Assembly: GCA_036480335.1 (NCBI GenBank)
Contig: JAZGGH010000125.1
Span: forward strand, 1-7,774
Reading direction: 5' to 3'
Length of the DNA: 7,774 nucleotides
From: JAZGER01 sp036480335
Lineage (GTDB): Bacteria > Pseudomonadota > Gammaproteobacteria > DSM-19610
A program made the position numbers and the translations under genes. Positions 6,855 to 7,774 of this stretch are shown in pieces (positions within the stretch are counted from its first letter, which is position 1; each line of letters begins with the position of its first letter). The notes beneath the pieces were generated by a model. That model saw only the letters and a list, made by a program, of their open reading frames with translations. It did no database searches and had not been told where the DNA came from.

Positions 6855-7415
6855 ATGTCCCAACCCGTAAAACGCCGCGCCACCTATGAAGACCTGTTTG
6901 AGTTGCCGGAAAATGTGGTCGGTGAAATACTGGACGGCGAATTGTATAGCCATCCTCGGCCTGCGCCAAAACATGCTCGCGCATACTCCGCACTGACGGG
7001 CAGCCTCTGGAATCCTTATGACTCTGGAAATGGCGGCCCCGGTGGCTGGTGGATTCTCGATGAACCCGAATTGCACCTCGTGTCTGACATTCTTGTACCG
7101 GATATTGCAGGCTGGCGACGCGAACGCATGCCTGAACTGCCCGAAACCGCCTGGTTTGAACTGGCCCCGGACTGGGCTTGCGAAATTCTCTCGCCCTCCA
7201 CTGCTCGCGCTGACCGTATCATCAAAATGCCGATTTACGCTCGTGAAGGTGTCAGGCACCTCTGGCTGGTCGACCCGGACCTGCAAACGTTGGAGGTCTA
7301 CGCACTGAATGCCGATACTCATTGGTCCCTCATTGCCACACTCAAGGATGATGATCCGTGCAGCCAGCCACCCTTTGATGCGATTGAATTTTCGCTGGGG
7401 GTTTTGTGGGGTTGA
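6855..7415 (+). CDS. Uma2 family (DUF820) PD-(D/E)XK nuclease-like protein
   Basis: The protein has 186 residues starting MSQPVKRRATYEDLFELPEN. The start at 6855 has AGAGG 6 bases upstream; the 43-codon open extension back to 6726 has no family similarity. The Uma2 layout is clear: VGEILDGELY, the VPDIAGWRRERMP segment (D83), then WACEILSPSTARADRIIKMPIYAREGVRHLWLVDP (E110, K124, Y128), and a C-terminal strand FDAIEFSLGVLWG. The conserved acidic and lysine residues fit the restriction-endonuclease-like fold, but the biological role of Uma2 proteins is not established. They are common as scattered solitary genes, so presence near cas2 does not by itself imply a defence function. Confidence 0.9.
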   Translation: MSQPVKRRATYEDLFELPENVVGEILDGELYSHPRPAPKHARAYSALTGSLWNPYDSGNGGPGGWWILDEPELHLVSDILVPDIAGWRRERMPELPETAWFELAPDWACEILSPSTARADRIIKMPIYAREGVRHLWLVDPDLQTLEVYALNADTHWSLIATLKDDDPCSQPPFDAIEFSLGVLWG

Positions 7416-7567
7416 GGGACTGGCTACTGGAACGAGCGGCCTTCGTAAACATCCTTAGCAAATTTTGTTGCTTTTCCGGGGGGAGTATCCCACCAATCCT
7501 GTTCCTGCCATCTAGCGCGAATGTCATTTAGTGCGTTCTTTTCACATCTAATGACTGGAAAAACACA

Positions 7568-7774
7568 ATGACTGATTATCTCGCTGGCCTGCTCCGTGAT
7601 GCTGGACGCCGCTTTATCCCATTTATGGACTGGATCTCTGAGCTTAGGAATCCAGCAACATTAAAAGCGGATATTTTCGCTGGCGTAACGGTCGCTTTGA
7701 TTTTAATTCCCCAATCAATGGCAAACGCGCAGTTGGCAGGCTTGCCACCAAAGACAGGTTTGTATGCGGCCTTT
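7568..7774 (+). CDS. SulP family anion transporter, N-terminal 69 codons (cut by window edge)
   Basis: The ATG at 7568 opens a frame that runs to the window end: MTDYLAGLLRDAGRRFIPFMDW, then LKADIFAGVTVALILIPQSMANAQLAGLPPKTGLYAAF. The stretch with GVTVAL.LIPQSMA.AQLAGLPP..GLYAAF is the signature first membrane segment of SulP/SLC26 permeases, which move sulfate, bicarbonate or other anions across the inner membrane. The rest of the transmembrane domain and a C-terminal STAS domain would be expected to the right. The substrate cannot be told from this part. The ribosome binding site is weak (CTGGAAAA about 8 bases upstream). Confidence 0.9.
   Translation, partial: MTDYLAGLLRDAGRRFIPFMDWISELRNPATLKADIFAGVTVALILIPQSMANAQLAGLPPKTGLYAAF

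Noticed and set aside
6816..7322. A 168-codon open frame on the minus strand opposite the Uma2 gene
   Set aside because: It lies antisense to a clear family member, has no recognisable motifs, and is a by-product of the codon use of the plus-strand gene.
7416..7567. Regulatory structure between the Uma2 and SulP genes
   Set aside because: Only a tiny GGGA/TCCC hairpin was seen; there is no convincing promoter or terminator.
6855..7774. Uma2 and the cas2 fossil as parts of a defence island
   Set aside because: Uma2 genes occur widely as singletons, the following gene is an ordinary SulP transporter, and no other defence gene is visible.

Overview
The window looks like a piece of a proteobacterial, most likely gammaproteobacterial, chromosome with moderate GC. 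The basis is the protein families: a PA0069-type radical SAM protein, a DUF1499 protein, a TraB/PrgY-like membrane protein, a SIMPL-domain protein, a Uma2 protein and a SulP transporter. I cannot name a genus. Housekeeping-type genes are interrupted by several marks of recent rearrangement.

Layout from left to right. (1) Positions 1-121 are the terminal end of an insertion sequence (IS). It carries the first codons of an IS5/IS1182-type transposase, which reads off the left edge. The IS has cut off the 3' end of a PA0069-family radical SAM gene (minus strand, start at 943). (2) Directly upstream on the same strand, and probably co-transcribed, is a small exported DUF1499 protein (949-1395). 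(3) Divergently from these runs an intact TraB/PrgY-type gene (1598-2767). (4) An inserted-looking segment (about 2768-5532) holds one large minus-strand gene for a secreted protein. That protein combines ELWKTDGT-type repeats, an SdrD_B-like domain and a DUF11-like domain. The segment is bounded by two copies of the last 71 bp of the traB-like gene (2697-2767 and 5462-5532). (5) A membrane-anchored SIMPL-domain protein (5549-6268, minus) follows, and behind it a frameshifted, orphan cas2-like gene (6295-6659, minus). (6) On the plus strand come a Uma2-family nuclease-like gene (6855-7415) and the first 69 codons of a SulP anion transporter that leaves the window at the right edge.

No complete multi-gene system is visible. 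The strongest observations concern genome dynamics: the IS-truncated radical SAM gene, the duplicated traB 3' end flanking a one-gene island, and the decayed solitary cas2 without an array or cas1. If the segment between the two 71-bp repeats is removed in silico, the traB and SIMPL stop codons face each other 16 bp apart. That suggests the ancestral locus was a compact convergent gene pair. I see no tRNA, rRNA, CRISPR array or riboswitch.
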